A stretch of DNA of 64,000 nucleotides. Origin: JACVRW01 sp963821275. Its GTDB lineage: Bacteria > Actinomycetota > Thermoleophilia > Solirubrobacterales > Thermoleophilaceae. The notes under the pieces were generated by a model that was given only the letters and a program-made list of their open reading frames with translations, was not told where the DNA came from and did not search any database. Below, piece after piece: positions 40,172 through 48,879 of the stretch (position 1 is the first letter of the stretch; each line of letters starts with the position of its first letter). The stretch is taken from NCBI GenBank assembly GCA_963821275.1, contig CAWGDF010000001.1:558001-622000 (forward strand), read 5' to 3'. Made by a program: the position numbers and the translations under genes.

Positions 40172-41511
40172 CAGCCGACGAGGCTAGTGACCGCGTCGGA
40201 GAACGCCCGGGTGTGGCGATCCACCTGCTCCTCGCTGGTGGCGGGGCACATCAGGGCCATGTTGTGGAAGGGGGTGATGAGCACGCCCCGGTTGAGCAGG
40301 AACAGGTGCAGGTACTCCTCGAGCTCGTGGTCACCGGCCGCAGCCGACTCGGCGCCGGTGCGAGGAGCAGGGGCGCTGAAGCGATACTCGGCGCGGGCGC
40401 CGAGGCTCACCAGCGACCAGGGGACGCCGTGCTCGTCGAGGGTCGCGTCCACTCCCGCGGCGAAACGCTCGCGCAGCGCGTCCATGCGGGCGAAGGCCTC
40501 GTCGGTGAGGACCTCTCCGAGCGTGGCCCGGGCCGCCGCCAGCGACAGGGCGTTCCCGGCCAGCGTGCCGCCGACGCCGCCGGTGTCCTCGTAGTCGCCC
40601 TCCTCGTCAGCCATGATGCGCTCGGCCAGCTCTGCGCTCACCCCATAGGCCCCGATGGGCACCCCGCCGCCGATCGACTTCCCGAGGCTCACGGCGTCCG
40701 GCTGGAGGCCCCAGGCGGCCGTGCAGCCCCCCGGTCCGGCGCTCAGCGTGTGCGTCTCGTCGATGATCAGCAGGGCTCCGTGGCGGGTGCAGAGGTCGCG
40801 CACGGCCTCCAGGAAGCCCGGCTCGGGCAGCACGATGCCGATGTTGGTGAGCGCGGGCTCCATCAGGACGCAGGCCACGTCGCCGTGGGCGAGCGCGGCC
40901 GCCACGGTGTCGACCTCGTTGAACTCGGCCGCGCGGGTGGTGTGCGCAGGATCGACCATCGGCCCGACGTTGCCGCCGCGCGAGCGGGTCTCGCCCTCCG
41001 CGCCCCGAACCACGAACGCCTCGTCGACCGAGCCGTGGTAGCACCAGTTGAACACCACCACCCGCGGCCGGCCGGTCACCTGGCGGCACATCCGCAGCAG
41101 CCAGCGGTTGGCGTCGGTCGCGGTGAGCGAGAACTGCCAGTAGGGGACCCCGAAGCGTCGCGCCAGATCGGCACCCACCCAAGCGGCGTCGTCCGTGGGA
41201 AGCATCACCGTGAAGCCCGCCCGCTCGCGCACGGCCGCCAGCGTGGGCGCCGGGGAGTGACCGGCCATGGCCCCCGTGTCGCCGAGGCAGAGATCGGCGT
41301 ACTCGTTGCCGTCCACGTCCACCACGCTCGCGCCCAGGGCTTCGGCCAGGTAGACGGGATGCCCGCCCGCCCACATCGCCATCCAGCTCAGGGGTACCCC
41401 GGCCAGCAGGTTGGCCCGCGCGGCTTCGTGCAGCTCGCGCGAGCGTGGGTGCTCGCGCGCGAATTGCTCGCGCTCCCCGGCCAGGAGGGTGGAGAGGCGG
41501 TCGCGCCTCAC
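40171..41511 (-). CDS. Class III PLP aminotransferase (GSA-aminomutase-like)
   Basis: A PLP enzyme of 446 residues, fold type I, class III: FSLTATDANRWLLRMCR cofactor-side helix, FNWCYHGSVDEAF, LIIDETHTLSAGPGG (PLP Asp) and SLGKSIGGGVP with the Schiff-base Lys. The closest branch is the glutamate-1-semialdehyde aminomutase/amino-acid aminotransferase group, but no other heme gene is near and its neighbours are an amino-acid permease and an enolase-GNAT fusion, so amino-acid catabolism or racemisation is more likely. GTG 41511 is chosen; a TTG at 41544 would overlap the permease stop as TTGA. Confidence 0.82.
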   Translation of the reverse strand: MRRDRLSTLLAGEREQFAREHPRSRELHEAARANLLAGVPLSWMAMWAGGHPVYLAEALGASVVDVDGNEYADLCLGDTGAMAGHSPAPTLAAVRERAGFTVMLPTDDAAWVGADLARRFGVPYWQFSLTATDANRWLLRMCRQVTGRPRVVVFNWCYHGSVDEAFVVRGAEGETRSRGGNVGPMVDPAHTTRAAEFNEVDTVAAALAHGDVACVLMEPALTNIGIVLPEPGFLEAVRDLCTRHGALLIIDETHTLSAGPGGCTAAWGLQPDAVSLGKSIGGGVPIGAYGVSAELAERIMADEEGDYEDTGGVGGTLAGNALSLAAARATLGEVLTDEAFARMDALRERFAAGVDATLDEHGVPWSLVSLGARAEYRFSAPAPRTGAESAAAGDHELEEYLHLFLLNRGVLITPFHNMALMCPATSEEQVDRHTRAFSDAVTSLVG

Positions 41512-41540
41512 CCGTGCACCACCACGGGCCTTGGCGCCGC

Positions 41541-43085
41541 TCAAGGCACCGCCTCTTCGGGAACGGCCGCCACGCCGAGCTTCTCCCCGGAGGCCACCTC
41601 CGGATCGACGATCTCGCGCTTGCGCCCGAAGAACTTCTCGTGCGCCCCCATGCGCCAGAGCAACATGAGCACCACGCCGAGCAGCAGCAGGCCCACGCCC
41701 AGCACCACCGGAATGCCGATGCCGAACACCGCGGTGCCGCTGTACGAGTCGTCGACCTTCCTGTACTCGTCGATCGCCTTGAAGAACAGGTAGCCGAGGA
41801 TCAAGCCCCCGGTCACCGGCCCGACCCCGATGAAGATGAAGTTCTTCACCGACTTGGTCAGCTCGCGGCGGTAGTAGATCGCGCACGAGAAGCCGTTGAG
41901 CGCGTAGTAGAAGGCGATCATGAACGCCAGCGCGGTGAGCGAGTCGTAGACGAAGTTCTCCGACAGTGGGAACAGGACACCGAACCAGACGGCCGCGATC
42001 ACCCCGATCGTGATCGTGCCGATGTGCGGCGTCAGGTAGCGCGGATGAATGCGCCCGAACACCTCGGGGAACGCGCCCTGGCGGGCCATCGACAGGGCCG
42101 TACGCGACGCCGGCAGGATGGTGGTCTGCGTCGAGGCGATCGCCGACGTGACGATCGCGAAGACCACCAGCTTGTCGAGGGGAGAGGGCAGGGCGTCGCT
42201 CGCCAGCGCTCCGAAGATGCCCGGGTCGTCCTCGAAGTCCTCCACGCGGCCGAGCCCAGCGTAGGCGACCACGGCCACGGTGGTGACCACGTAGGTCACG
42301 AGCAGTACGACCGTCGACACGATCGCCGCCAGCCCGGGCGAGCTGTTGGAGTTCTCGGTCTCCTCGTTGAGGTTGACCGCGCTCTCCCAGCCCCAGTAGA
42401 TGAAGACCCCGGTGAGCAGGCCAACTACCAGCGCGCTCGAGCTGTCGACCGCGAACGGGGAGATCCAGGACAGCTCCGGCGTGAGCGGGCCGCCCGAGAA
42501 CAGCAGCACGACCGCGAACATCAGCAGGGCCCCGACCTGGAAGATGATCAGCACCCGCTGCACCATCGCCGACAGCTCCGTGCCCAGCACGCAGATGGTG
42601 GTCATCGCGGCGATGATGACCAGCGTGAGGATCACGTTCGCCGCCGTCGAGTCGCGCAGGCCGGTGAGCTCGAACATGTCGTAGAGGTAGTAGGCCGCCA
42701 CCTGGGCCAGCGAGCCGATCACCAGGATGCCGGTGGTGCACACGGCCCAGCCGCCGACCCAGCCGATCCCCGGGCCCATCGCCCGCGTAATCCAGGAAAA
42801 GGTGGTGCCGCAGTCCGGATCGGCGCGGTTCATGTAATAGAAGGACGAGGCGATAAGGAACATCGGGATGAAGGCGGTCAGCAGGACCGCGGGGGCCTGG
42901 ACGCCGACCCCGACGACCACGATCGCCAGCACCGCCGCCAGCGAGTAGGCCGGGGCCGTGGAGGCAATGCCGATGATCAGCCCGTCCAAAAAGCCGATGG
43001 CGTCCTTCTTCAGGCCGTGTTCGCCGGCCTGCGCCTCGTCGTCGGGATGCAGGTAGTGGTGCTCCCGATGGTGATGCTCGGTCAT
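41541..43085 (-). CDS. APC-superfamily amino acid permease
   Basis: A 514-residue transporter with 12 predicted helices and a His-rich N-terminus (EHHHREHHYLH). Family signatures include GLIIGIASTAPAYS, GGWAVCTTGILV, GLLTGVFIYWGWESAVNLNEETENS and ILPASRTALSMARQGAFPEVF. It imports or exchanges an amino acid or amine by proton or sodium coupling. It starts the permease, aminotransferase and enolase-GNAT operon. A GAGGGGGA Shine-Dalgarno and an upstream TAGGGT hexamer are visible, so this transcript has a leader. Confidence 0.9.
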   Translation of the reverse strand: MTEHHHREHHYLHPDDEAQAGEHGLKKDAIGFLDGLIIGIASTAPAYSLAAVLAIVVVGVGVQAPAVLLTAFIPMFLIASSFYYMNRADPDCGTTFSWITRAMGPGIGWVGGWAVCTTGILVIGSLAQVAAYYLYDMFELTGLRDSTAANVILTLVIIAAMTTICVLGTELSAMVQRVLIIFQVGALLMFAVVLLFSGGPLTPELSWISPFAVDSSSALVVGLLTGVFIYWGWESAVNLNEETENSNSSPGLAAIVSTVVLLVTYVVTTVAVVAYAGLGRVEDFEDDPGIFGALASDALPSPLDKLVVFAIVTSAIASTQTTILPASRTALSMARQGAFPEVFGRIHPRYLTPHIGTITIGVIAAVWFGVLFPLSENFVYDSLTALAFMIAFYYALNGFSCAIYYRRELTKSVKNFIFIGVGPVTGGLILGYLFFKAIDEYRKVDDSYSGTAVFGIGIPVVLGVGLLLLGVVLMLLWRMGAHEKFFGRKREIVDPEVASGEKLGVAAVPEEAVP

Positions 43086-43137
43086 GTGCGAGTCCCCCTC
43101 TTACCGCCGGTCACCCTAAACCCTTACGCCGTGACGG

Positions 43138-44028
43138 TCACGCCTCCTCCGGCTCCGGCCGCACTGCCGCCATCCGCTCCGCCCGCCGCTGCTGCCACAC
43201 GGTGAGCAGCATGGTCGCCAGGGTGAACAGGAAGATCAGCGAGGCAACCACGTAGATCTGGGGCGGCACCGCCACGCGCGCGGCGCCCCAGATGAAGATG
43301 GGGAACGTGACGGTCGAGCCCGAGTTGAAGTTGGTGATCACGAAGTCGTCGATCGAGAGGGCGAAGGCCAGGAGCGCGGCGGCGAGCACGCCGGGCATGA
43401 TCAGCGGCAGCGTTACGAGCCGGAAGGTCTGAAACGGCGTGGCGCCGAGATCTCTGGCGGCCTCCTCGAGCGAGCGATCGAAGCCGATCAGCCGCGACCG
43501 CACCGTGATCACCACGAACGACAGGTTGAACATGATGTGCGCGATCAGAATGGTCCCGAAGCCGAGCGCCACGAAGAAGTTGAGGAACATCGACAGCAGG
43601 GCGGCGCCGAGCACCACCTCCGGGGTGGCGAGCGGTATGAAGATGAAGAAGTTGATCGGCGCGCGTCCGGTGAACTCGTAGCGCACGAGGGCGAGCGCGG
43701 TGATCGTGCCCAGAATCGTCGCGCCGATGGTCGACAGGGCGGCGATCTCGAGGCTGGTGAGGAACGCGTCGCCCAGGCCCGGGACGCCGAACGGGTCCGT
43801 CCAGGCGTCGAGGCTGAACTTCTGCCAGATGAAGTTGAAGCGCCCGCGCGGATCGTTGAACGAGAACACGATGATGACCAGGATCGGCAGGAGCAGGTAG
43901 AGCAGCGCCAGCCCGGCGTAGACGTTCAGCGCACCGTCCAGTAGGCGGCGACCGGTGCGCCCGCCGCCTCCGCCCTCCCCCTCGCGCTGCGCCGTGGTGG
44001 CAGGCGCGGTGGCGGTGCCCGCCTCCAC
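43138..44028 (-). CDS. potC: Polyamine-type ABC transporter permease (PotC-like)
   Basis: A 296-residue inner-membrane permease with six helices after a Gly/Arg-rich N-terminus. The EAA loop that contacts the ATPase reads EEAARDLGATPFQTFRLVTLPLI (about 187-209). The PotC-like features VFSFNDPRGRFNF and ALSIDDFVITNF support a spermidine/putrescine-type system. It is the last gene of potA-potD-potB-potC; its GTG start directly abuts the potB stop. Confidence 0.9.
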   Translation of the reverse strand: MEAGTATAPATTAQREGEGGGGGRTGRRLLDGALNVYAGLALLYLLLPILVIIVFSFNDPRGRFNFIWQKFSLDAWTDPFGVPGLGDAFLTSLEIAALSTIGATILGTITALALVRYEFTGRAPINFFIFIPLATPEVVLGAALLSMFLNFFVALGFGTILIAHIMFNLSFVVITVRSRLIGFDRSLEEAARDLGATPFQTFRLVTLPLIMPGVLAAALLAFALSIDDFVITNFNSGSTVTFPIFIWGAARVAVPPQIYVVASLIFLFTLATMLLTVWQQRRAERMAAVRPEPEEA

Positions 44029-44901
44029 CTAGCCCGCCTCTCCCTCGGTGCCGAGGAGCGCCTCGGTGCCGGCGATCAGTGCCCAGATCAGCACGACCGC
44101 CAGCATCAGCGCCATCAGGATGAACGAGAGCGCCGCCGCCGTCGGGTAATCGGCGATCTCCAGGAACTGGCTCTGGATGACGTTGCCGATCATGTACTGA
44201 TTCGGGGTGCCGAGCAGCTCCGCGTTGATGAAGTCTCCGGCCGCCGGGATGTAGAACAGCAGCACGCCCGCCACCAGGCCGGGCATCGACAGCGGCAGCG
44301 TCACCCGCAGGAAGACGTCCCGGCGGCGCCCGTAGAGGTCGTAGCCCGCCTCGAGCAGCCGGTGGTCGATCCGCTCCAGGCTCGCGTACAGCGGAAGGAT
44401 CATGAAGGGCAGGAAGTTGTAGGTGATGCCCGCGACCACGGACACGGTGGTATCGAGCAGGCGGCCGTCCTCGGAGAGGATCCCCACGGCCTGCAGGACG
44501 TTCACCACCGCACCCGAGTCCGACAGGATCGTCTCCCACGACAGCGTCCGGATCAGGTAGGTCACGAAGAACGGCGCGATCACAGCCAGGAGCAGCGCGT
44601 TGCGCCACTTCCCGCCGCGGAAGGCGATCACGTAGGCGAGCGGATAGCCGATTAGAACGGCGATCACCGCGGCCACGCCGGCGTACACGAACGAGCGCAG
44701 GAACTGCTCCCAGTAGTCGGAGATCGCGTTCGTGTAGTTCGAAAACTCCCAGCTGAACAGGTAGCCCTCTTCGAGCGTGCCCGACTTGAGCGACTCGAAC
44801 GCCATGTAGGCGAGCGGCAGGGCGAAGAAGACCGCCAGCCAACCAAGGCCCGGGAGCAGCAGCAGGTACGGAAGCCCGGCCTTTCGCAGCCGCGCGACCA
44901 A
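44029..44901 (-). CDS. potB: Polyamine-type ABC transporter permease (PotB-like)
   Basis: A 290-residue permease with six helices: LLLPGLGWLAVFFALPLAYMA (TM1), VIAPFFVTYLIRTLSWETIL and the EAA-like loop LEAGYDLYGRRRDVFLRVTLPLS (about 183-205). It pairs with the PotC-like protein as a heterodimeric pore. Four bases separate it from potD, consistent with cotranslation. Start GTG/ATG at 44901. Confidence 0.9.
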   Translation of the reverse strand: MVARLRKAGLPYLLLLPGLGWLAVFFALPLAYMAFESLKSGTLEEGYLFSWEFSNYTNAISDYWEQFLRSFVYAGVAAVIAVLIGYPLAYVIAFRGGKWRNALLLAVIAPFFVTYLIRTLSWETILSDSGAVVNVLQAVGILSEDGRLLDTTVSVVAGITYNFLPFMILPLYASLERIDHRLLEAGYDLYGRRRDVFLRVTLPLSMPGLVAGVLLFYIPAAGDFINAELLGTPNQYMIGNVIQSQFLEIADYPTAAALSFILMALMLAVVLIWALIAGTEALLGTEGEAG

Positions 44902-44905
44902 GGGG

Positions 44906-46105
44906 CTACGCCCCGATCGCCTGCTGGAACGCCTCGTCCAGCTGACGCTCTTCGTCCGGGTTGAGCTGCCGGAAGATGAAGGCGTCCGAGAGCGTCTTGT
45001 CGTTCGGGAAGATCAGCTGGTTCGAAGCCAGCGCGGGATCGCGCTTCGCGAGGATCTCCTGCACGCCCTCGACGGGGCAGATGTAGTTCACGTACTCCGC
45101 GATGTCGGCCTGGACCTCCGGCCGGTACACGAAGTCGATCATCTTCTGGGCGGTGAACGCGTTAGGCGCCCCGACCGGGATCTGCATGTTGTCGGTCCAG
45201 AGATGCACACCGGTCTCGGGCGCCACGAACTCGATGTTCGGGTTGTCCACCTTCAGCTGGACCGAGTCGCCGGACCAGCCGATGATCACCCAGGAGTCGC
45301 CCTTCGTGAGGTCCTTCGTGAACTCGTTGCCCGTGAACGACCGGATCTGGCCCGACTGCGCGCCCTCGTCGATCTTGTCGACGGCCTCCAGGAACTGGTC
45401 CAGGGTGGCCTTCTCCGGGTCGTGGCCGAGCCCGGCGGCCACCACGCCCACCGTGTCGCGCATCTCGGTGAGCATCGTGACCTTGCCCTTGTAGTCGGGA
45501 TCGAACAGGTCGTCGACGCTCTTCGGCTCCCGCTTGACCTTGTCCTTGCGGTAGACGATCCCGGCGAAGCCGGACTGCCAGGGCATCGAGAAGTCGCGGC
45601 CGGGGTCGAAGGGCGGTGTGCGCAGGCGGTCGATCAGGTTCTGCTGAGCGGTGATCAGCTGGGCCGGGTCGAACCGCTGCACGTAGCCGAGCCGGATCAT
45701 GCGTGCGGCCAACCAGTCGGTCACCACGTGGATGTCGCGCCCGCCCGAGTCCCCGCGCGCGTACTGCTGGCGCACCTTGCCGAAGAACTCGACGTTGTCG
45801 TTGATCTCCTCGACGTACTTGACCTTGGTGCCGTACTCCTCCTGGAACTCCTTGAGCGTCCCGCGGTCCTCCTCGATGTAGAGCGGCCAGTTGGAGAAGG
45901 TGAGGGAGTCAGAGATCTTGTCCTCGGCGATCGTGTCCGGCCCCTCGCTGGCCGATTCGGACACTCCGCCCGTCTTCGGTCCACAGGCCGCCAGGTAGCC
46001 GAGCGCGGAGAGGCCGAACGCTGCCGCGCCGCCGCGCCTGAACAGGCGCCGGCGTGTGAGCGGGTCACGGAGGAGGCGCTCGAGGTCGCGGTCCATGGGC
46101 GTCAC
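44906..46105 (-). CDS. potD: Polyamine-type ABC transporter substrate-binding lipoprotein (PotD-like)
   Basis: A 399-residue exported binding protein. The N-terminus has a twin-arginine pattern (TRRRLFRRGGAAAFG) and a lipobox LAAC (about 39-41), so it may be exported folded by Tat and lipid-anchored. SLTFSNWPLYIEED and GDSGGRDIHVVTDW, then WVIIGWSGDSVQL and IEFVAPETGVHLWTDNMQIP are typical for spermidine/putrescine-binding proteins. Which polyamine binds is not decided. The GTG start overlaps the potA stop (GTGA); a Met three residues in is an alternative. Confidence 0.9.
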   Translation of the reverse strand: MTPMDRDLERLLRDPLTRRRLFRRGGAAAFGLSALGYLAACGPKTGGVSESASEGPDTIAEDKISDSLTFSNWPLYIEEDRGTLKEFQEEYGTKVKYVEEINDNVEFFGKVRQQYARGDSGGRDIHVVTDWLAARMIRLGYVQRFDPAQLITAQQNLIDRLRTPPFDPGRDFSMPWQSGFAGIVYRKDKVKREPKSVDDLFDPDYKGKVTMLTEMRDTVGVVAAGLGHDPEKATLDQFLEAVDKIDEGAQSGQIRSFTGNEFTKDLTKGDSWVIIGWSGDSVQLKVDNPNIEFVAPETGVHLWTDNMQIPVGAPNAFTAQKMIDFVYRPEVQADIAEYVNYICPVEGVQEILAKRDPALASNQLIFPNDKTLSDAFIFRQLNPDEERQLDEAFQQAIGA

Positions 46106-47262
46106 GCCGGGGCCTCTGCGGGTTCGAGCTCGAGGGGACCCCCGCGCGCCTCTCTCACGACGTGGATGTTCTCCTCCGACCAGCTGAGACGGGCCGGCTC
46201 CCCGGGGGCGGGCAACTCGCGCCGTTCTTCGACGTCCGCGTTCGGCACCAGCACGGTCATGCGCGTGTCGTCGCCCAGGCGGATGACCATCTGCGTAGCG
46301 GTGCCCAGGTAGAGGGAGCTTTCGACCTGACCCTCGACGCTGGCTCGCCCCGCGCTCGAGTCGCCGGCATCCTGGAGGAGGAGCTTCTCCGGCCGCACGA
46401 CAGCGTAGGCCCGCTGGCCGGCGCCCACCTCGAGGGCGTCGGTCGTGCGCACAGTGGGTCCGGCGTCGAGACGCAGCTCGGCCGTGCCGCCGTTGGCCGT
46501 CACGACCTCGCCGGGCATGAGGTTGGACACGCCTATGAAGCCGGCCACGAAGGTGGTCGCCGGGCGCTCGTACACGGTCTCGGGGTCGGCCACCTGCTCG
46601 ATCAGCCCGTGGTTCATCACCGCGATCCGGTCGGACATGGTGAGCGCCTCCTCCTGGTCATGAGTGACGTACACGAAGGTGATGCCCACGTCGCGCTGAA
46701 TGCGCTTGAGCTCCACCTGCAGCTGCTTGCGCAGCTTGAGGTCGAGCGCGCCGAGCGGCTCGTCTAGCAGCAGCACCGCGGGACGGTTGACCAGCGCCCG
46801 AGCGAGCGCCACCCGCTGCTGCTGGCCGCCCGAGAGCTGCGCGGGGCGCCGCTTTGCCTCCGCGGCCAGGCCCACGCGCTCGAGCTCCTCCGCGGTGCGG
46901 CGCTTGATGTCGGCCTTGCCGACGCGCTGGCGCTGGAGCCCGAAGGACACGTTGCGCTCGACGCTCATGTGGGGGAAGAGCGCGTAGCTCTGGAAGACGG
47001 TGTTGGTCGGGCGCTTGAACGCCGGACGCCCGGTCACGTCCTCGCCGTCAAGCAGCACTCGCCCTTCGCTTGGCTCCTCGAAGCCCGCAACCATCCTCAG
47101 GGTCGTGGTCTTCCCGCAACCCGAGGGGCCGAGCATGGTGAAGAACTCGCCGCGCGGAATGTCCAGGTCGAGCTCCCGCACCGCGACGAAATCGCCGAAG
47201 CGCTTGGTCACCGCATCCATGCGGACGCTCGGCGCGTCCGCAGCCTGGCCCTCCCCCGTCAC
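46102..47262 (-). CDS. potA: Polyamine-type ABC transporter ATPase (PotA-like)
   Basis: A 386-residue ATPase that powers the importer. Walker A GPSGCGKTTT, Q-loop QSYALFPHM, signature LSGGQQQRVALARAL, Walker B VLLLDEPLGALD and the switch His in YVTHDQEEALT are all intact. The C-terminal 130 residues form a TOBE regulatory domain (YAVVRPEKLLL). GTG at 47262 gives a usual length; an upstream TTG at 47301 would add 13 residues. First gene of potA-D-B-C, divergent from the omega-aminotransferase gene 189 bp away. Confidence 0.92.
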   Translation of the reverse strand: MTGEGQAADAPSVRMDAVTKRFGDFVAVRELDLDIPRGEFFTMLGPSGCGKTTTLRMVAGFEEPSEGRVLLDGEDVTGRPAFKRPTNTVFQSYALFPHMSVERNVSFGLQRQRVGKADIKRRTAEELERVGLAAEAKRRPAQLSGGQQQRVALARALVNRPAVLLLDEPLGALDLKLRKQLQVELKRIQRDVGITFVYVTHDQEEALTMSDRIAVMNHGLIEQVADPETVYERPATTFVAGFIGVSNLMPGEVVTANGGTAELRLDAGPTVRTTDALEVGAGQRAYAVVRPEKLLLQDAGDSSAGRASVEGQVESSLYLGTATQMVIRLGDDTRMTVLVPNADVEERRELPAPGEPARLSWSEENIHVVREARGGPLELEPAEAPA

Positions 47263-47328
47263 TCTGACGAGCAAGTTATTGCCCAAGCGAGGCGATCGCA
47301 AGGGGCAAACGCCGAAAATATGAACTCA

Positions 47329-47338
47329 ATTGGCCAAT
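47329..47338. promoter_or_regulatory. Palindrome ATTGGCCAAT in the pot/aminotransferase intergenic region
   Basis: A perfect 10-bp palindrome sits in the 189-bp gap between divergent potA and the aminotransferase gene, in the only AT-rich patch of the region. A PucR-type regulator gene follows the aminotransferase, so this is a candidate operator for it. Confidence 0.4.
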
Positions 47339-47451
47339 CTGTACAACTGCTCCGCCATGACTTCTCCACCGTGCGCCCTTGTGTTGCTCCAGGACCGCAG
47401 ATACCGTTATCCATTACGTCCAGCCGTTTCCGAATATGAGGAGCACTCTGC

Positions 47452-48855
47452 ATGGCCACCACTCCACAGACCGTCTTCGAGCCCGACACCGGGACTCCCA
47501 GCACGCTTCAGGAGAAGGCGCGCCGCCACCTGTGGATGCACTTCACGCGCATGGGCGCGTACGACGACAGCCATGAGATCCCGATCCTCACCCGCGGCGA
47601 GGGCTGCTACGTCTACGACGAGAACGACAAGCGCTACCTCGACGGGCTCTCCGCACTCTTCTGCGTGAACGCCGGACACGGCCGGGCCGAGCTGGGCGAG
47701 GCGGCCGCCCGCCAGGCCAAGGAGCTCGGCTTCTTCACCAACTGGAGCTATGCCCACCCCGTGGCCATCGAGCTGGCCGAGCGCATTGCCAACCTGGCCC
47801 CCGGCGACCTCAACCGCGTCTTCTTCACCTCGGGCGGCTCGGAGGCCGTGGAGTCGGCCTGGAAGCTGGCCCGCCAGTGGCACCGGATGCAGGGCCAGCC
47901 CCAGCGCACGAAGATCATCTCGCGCGAGGTGGCCTACCACGGCACCACCTTCGGCGCCCTCTCGATCACCGGGATCACCCCGCTGCGGACGCCGTTCGAG
48001 CCGCTGGTGCCCGGCGCCTACCACGCCCCCAACACCAACAGCTACCGCTGGCCCGAGGAGCGCGACCCGCTCTGGGCGGCGGACCAGATCGAGCACATCA
48101 TCGAGTTCCAGGACCCGGAGACGGTGGCCGCCGTGATCCTCGAGCCGGTGCAGAACTCCGGCGGCTGCTTCGTGCCGCAGGACGGCTACTGGCAGCGGGT
48201 GCGGGAGATCTGCGACCGCCACGGGGTGCTGCTCATCTCCGACGAGGTGATCTGCTCCTGGGGCCGCCTGGGCCACTACTTCGGCTGCGAGCGCTTCGGT
48301 GTCGAGCCGGACATGATCACCACGGCGAAGGGCATCACCTCCGCCTACGCGCCGATGGGAGCGGTGATCACCTCGGACAAGGTGGCCGAGCCCTTCATGC
48401 ACGACACCCAGATGTTCACGCACGGCATCACCTTCGGGGGTCACCCGGTCTGCGGGGCGGTGGCGCTGGCCAACCTGGACATCTTCGAGCGCGAGGACCT
48501 GTGTGGGCACGTGCTGGCCAAGGAGGACGAGTTCCGTCAGATGCTGGACGGCCTTCACGAGGACCTGCCGATCGTGGGCGACGTGCGTGGCGCCGGCTAC
48601 TTCCACGCGCTGGAGCTGGTCAAGGACAAGGAGACCAAGGAGAGCTTCAGCGACGAGGAGGCCGAGGAGCTGCTGCGGGGCTTCATGTCCGGCGAGCTCT
48701 TCCGGCAGGGGCTCATCTGCCGCGCCGACGACCGCGGCGATCCCGTGATCCAGCTCTCGCCGCCGCTGATCGCCGACAGCGAGCAGTTCGACGAGATCGA
48801 CACCACGCTGCGCTCGGTGCTCACGGAGGCCTGGGACCGGATCGTCCGCCACTGA
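47452..48855 (+). CDS. Omega-aminotransferase, probable putrescine/diamine:pyruvate type
   Basis: A class III PLP aminotransferase of 467 residues: RYLDGLSALFCVNAGHGR, FFTSGGSEAVESAWKLAR, AYHGTTFGALSITG, LLISDEVICSWGRLG (PLP Asp) and ITTAKGITSAYAPMGAV with the Schiff-base Lys. The context (Pot importer, aldehyde dehydrogenase and alanine dehydrogenase) suggests transfer of the amine of putrescine or a related diamine to pyruvate, yielding 4-aminobutanal and alanine. Beta-alanine or GABA are alternative donors. A GAGGAG Shine-Dalgarno precedes the ATG. Confidence 0.88.
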   Translation: MATTPQTVFEPDTGTPSTLQEKARRHLWMHFTRMGAYDDSHEIPILTRGEGCYVYDENDKRYLDGLSALFCVNAGHGRAELGEAAARQAKELGFFTNWSYAHPVAIELAERIANLAPGDLNRVFFTSGGSEAVESAWKLARQWHRMQGQPQRTKIISREVAYHGTTFGALSITGITPLRTPFEPLVPGAYHAPNTNSYRWPEERDPLWAADQIEHIIEFQDPETVAAVILEPVQNSGGCFVPQDGYWQRVREICDRHGVLLISDEVICSWGRLGHYFGCERFGVEPDMITTAKGITSAYAPMGAVITSDKVAEPFMHDTQMFTHGITFGGHPVCGAVALANLDIFEREDLCGHVLAKEDEFRQMLDGLHEDLPIVGDVRGAGYFHALELVKDKETKESFSDEEAEELLRGFMSGELFRQGLICRADDRGDPVIQLSPPLIADSEQFDEIDTTLRSVLTEAWDRIVRH

Positions 48856-48879
48856 GATCCGCCCGGCCGGGCACGGCTC

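Noticed and set aside
40171..42741. An 856-codon frame suggesting an aminotransferase fused to something upstream
   Set aside because: The first 400 codons are a shadow of the APC permease in another frame; no fusion exists.
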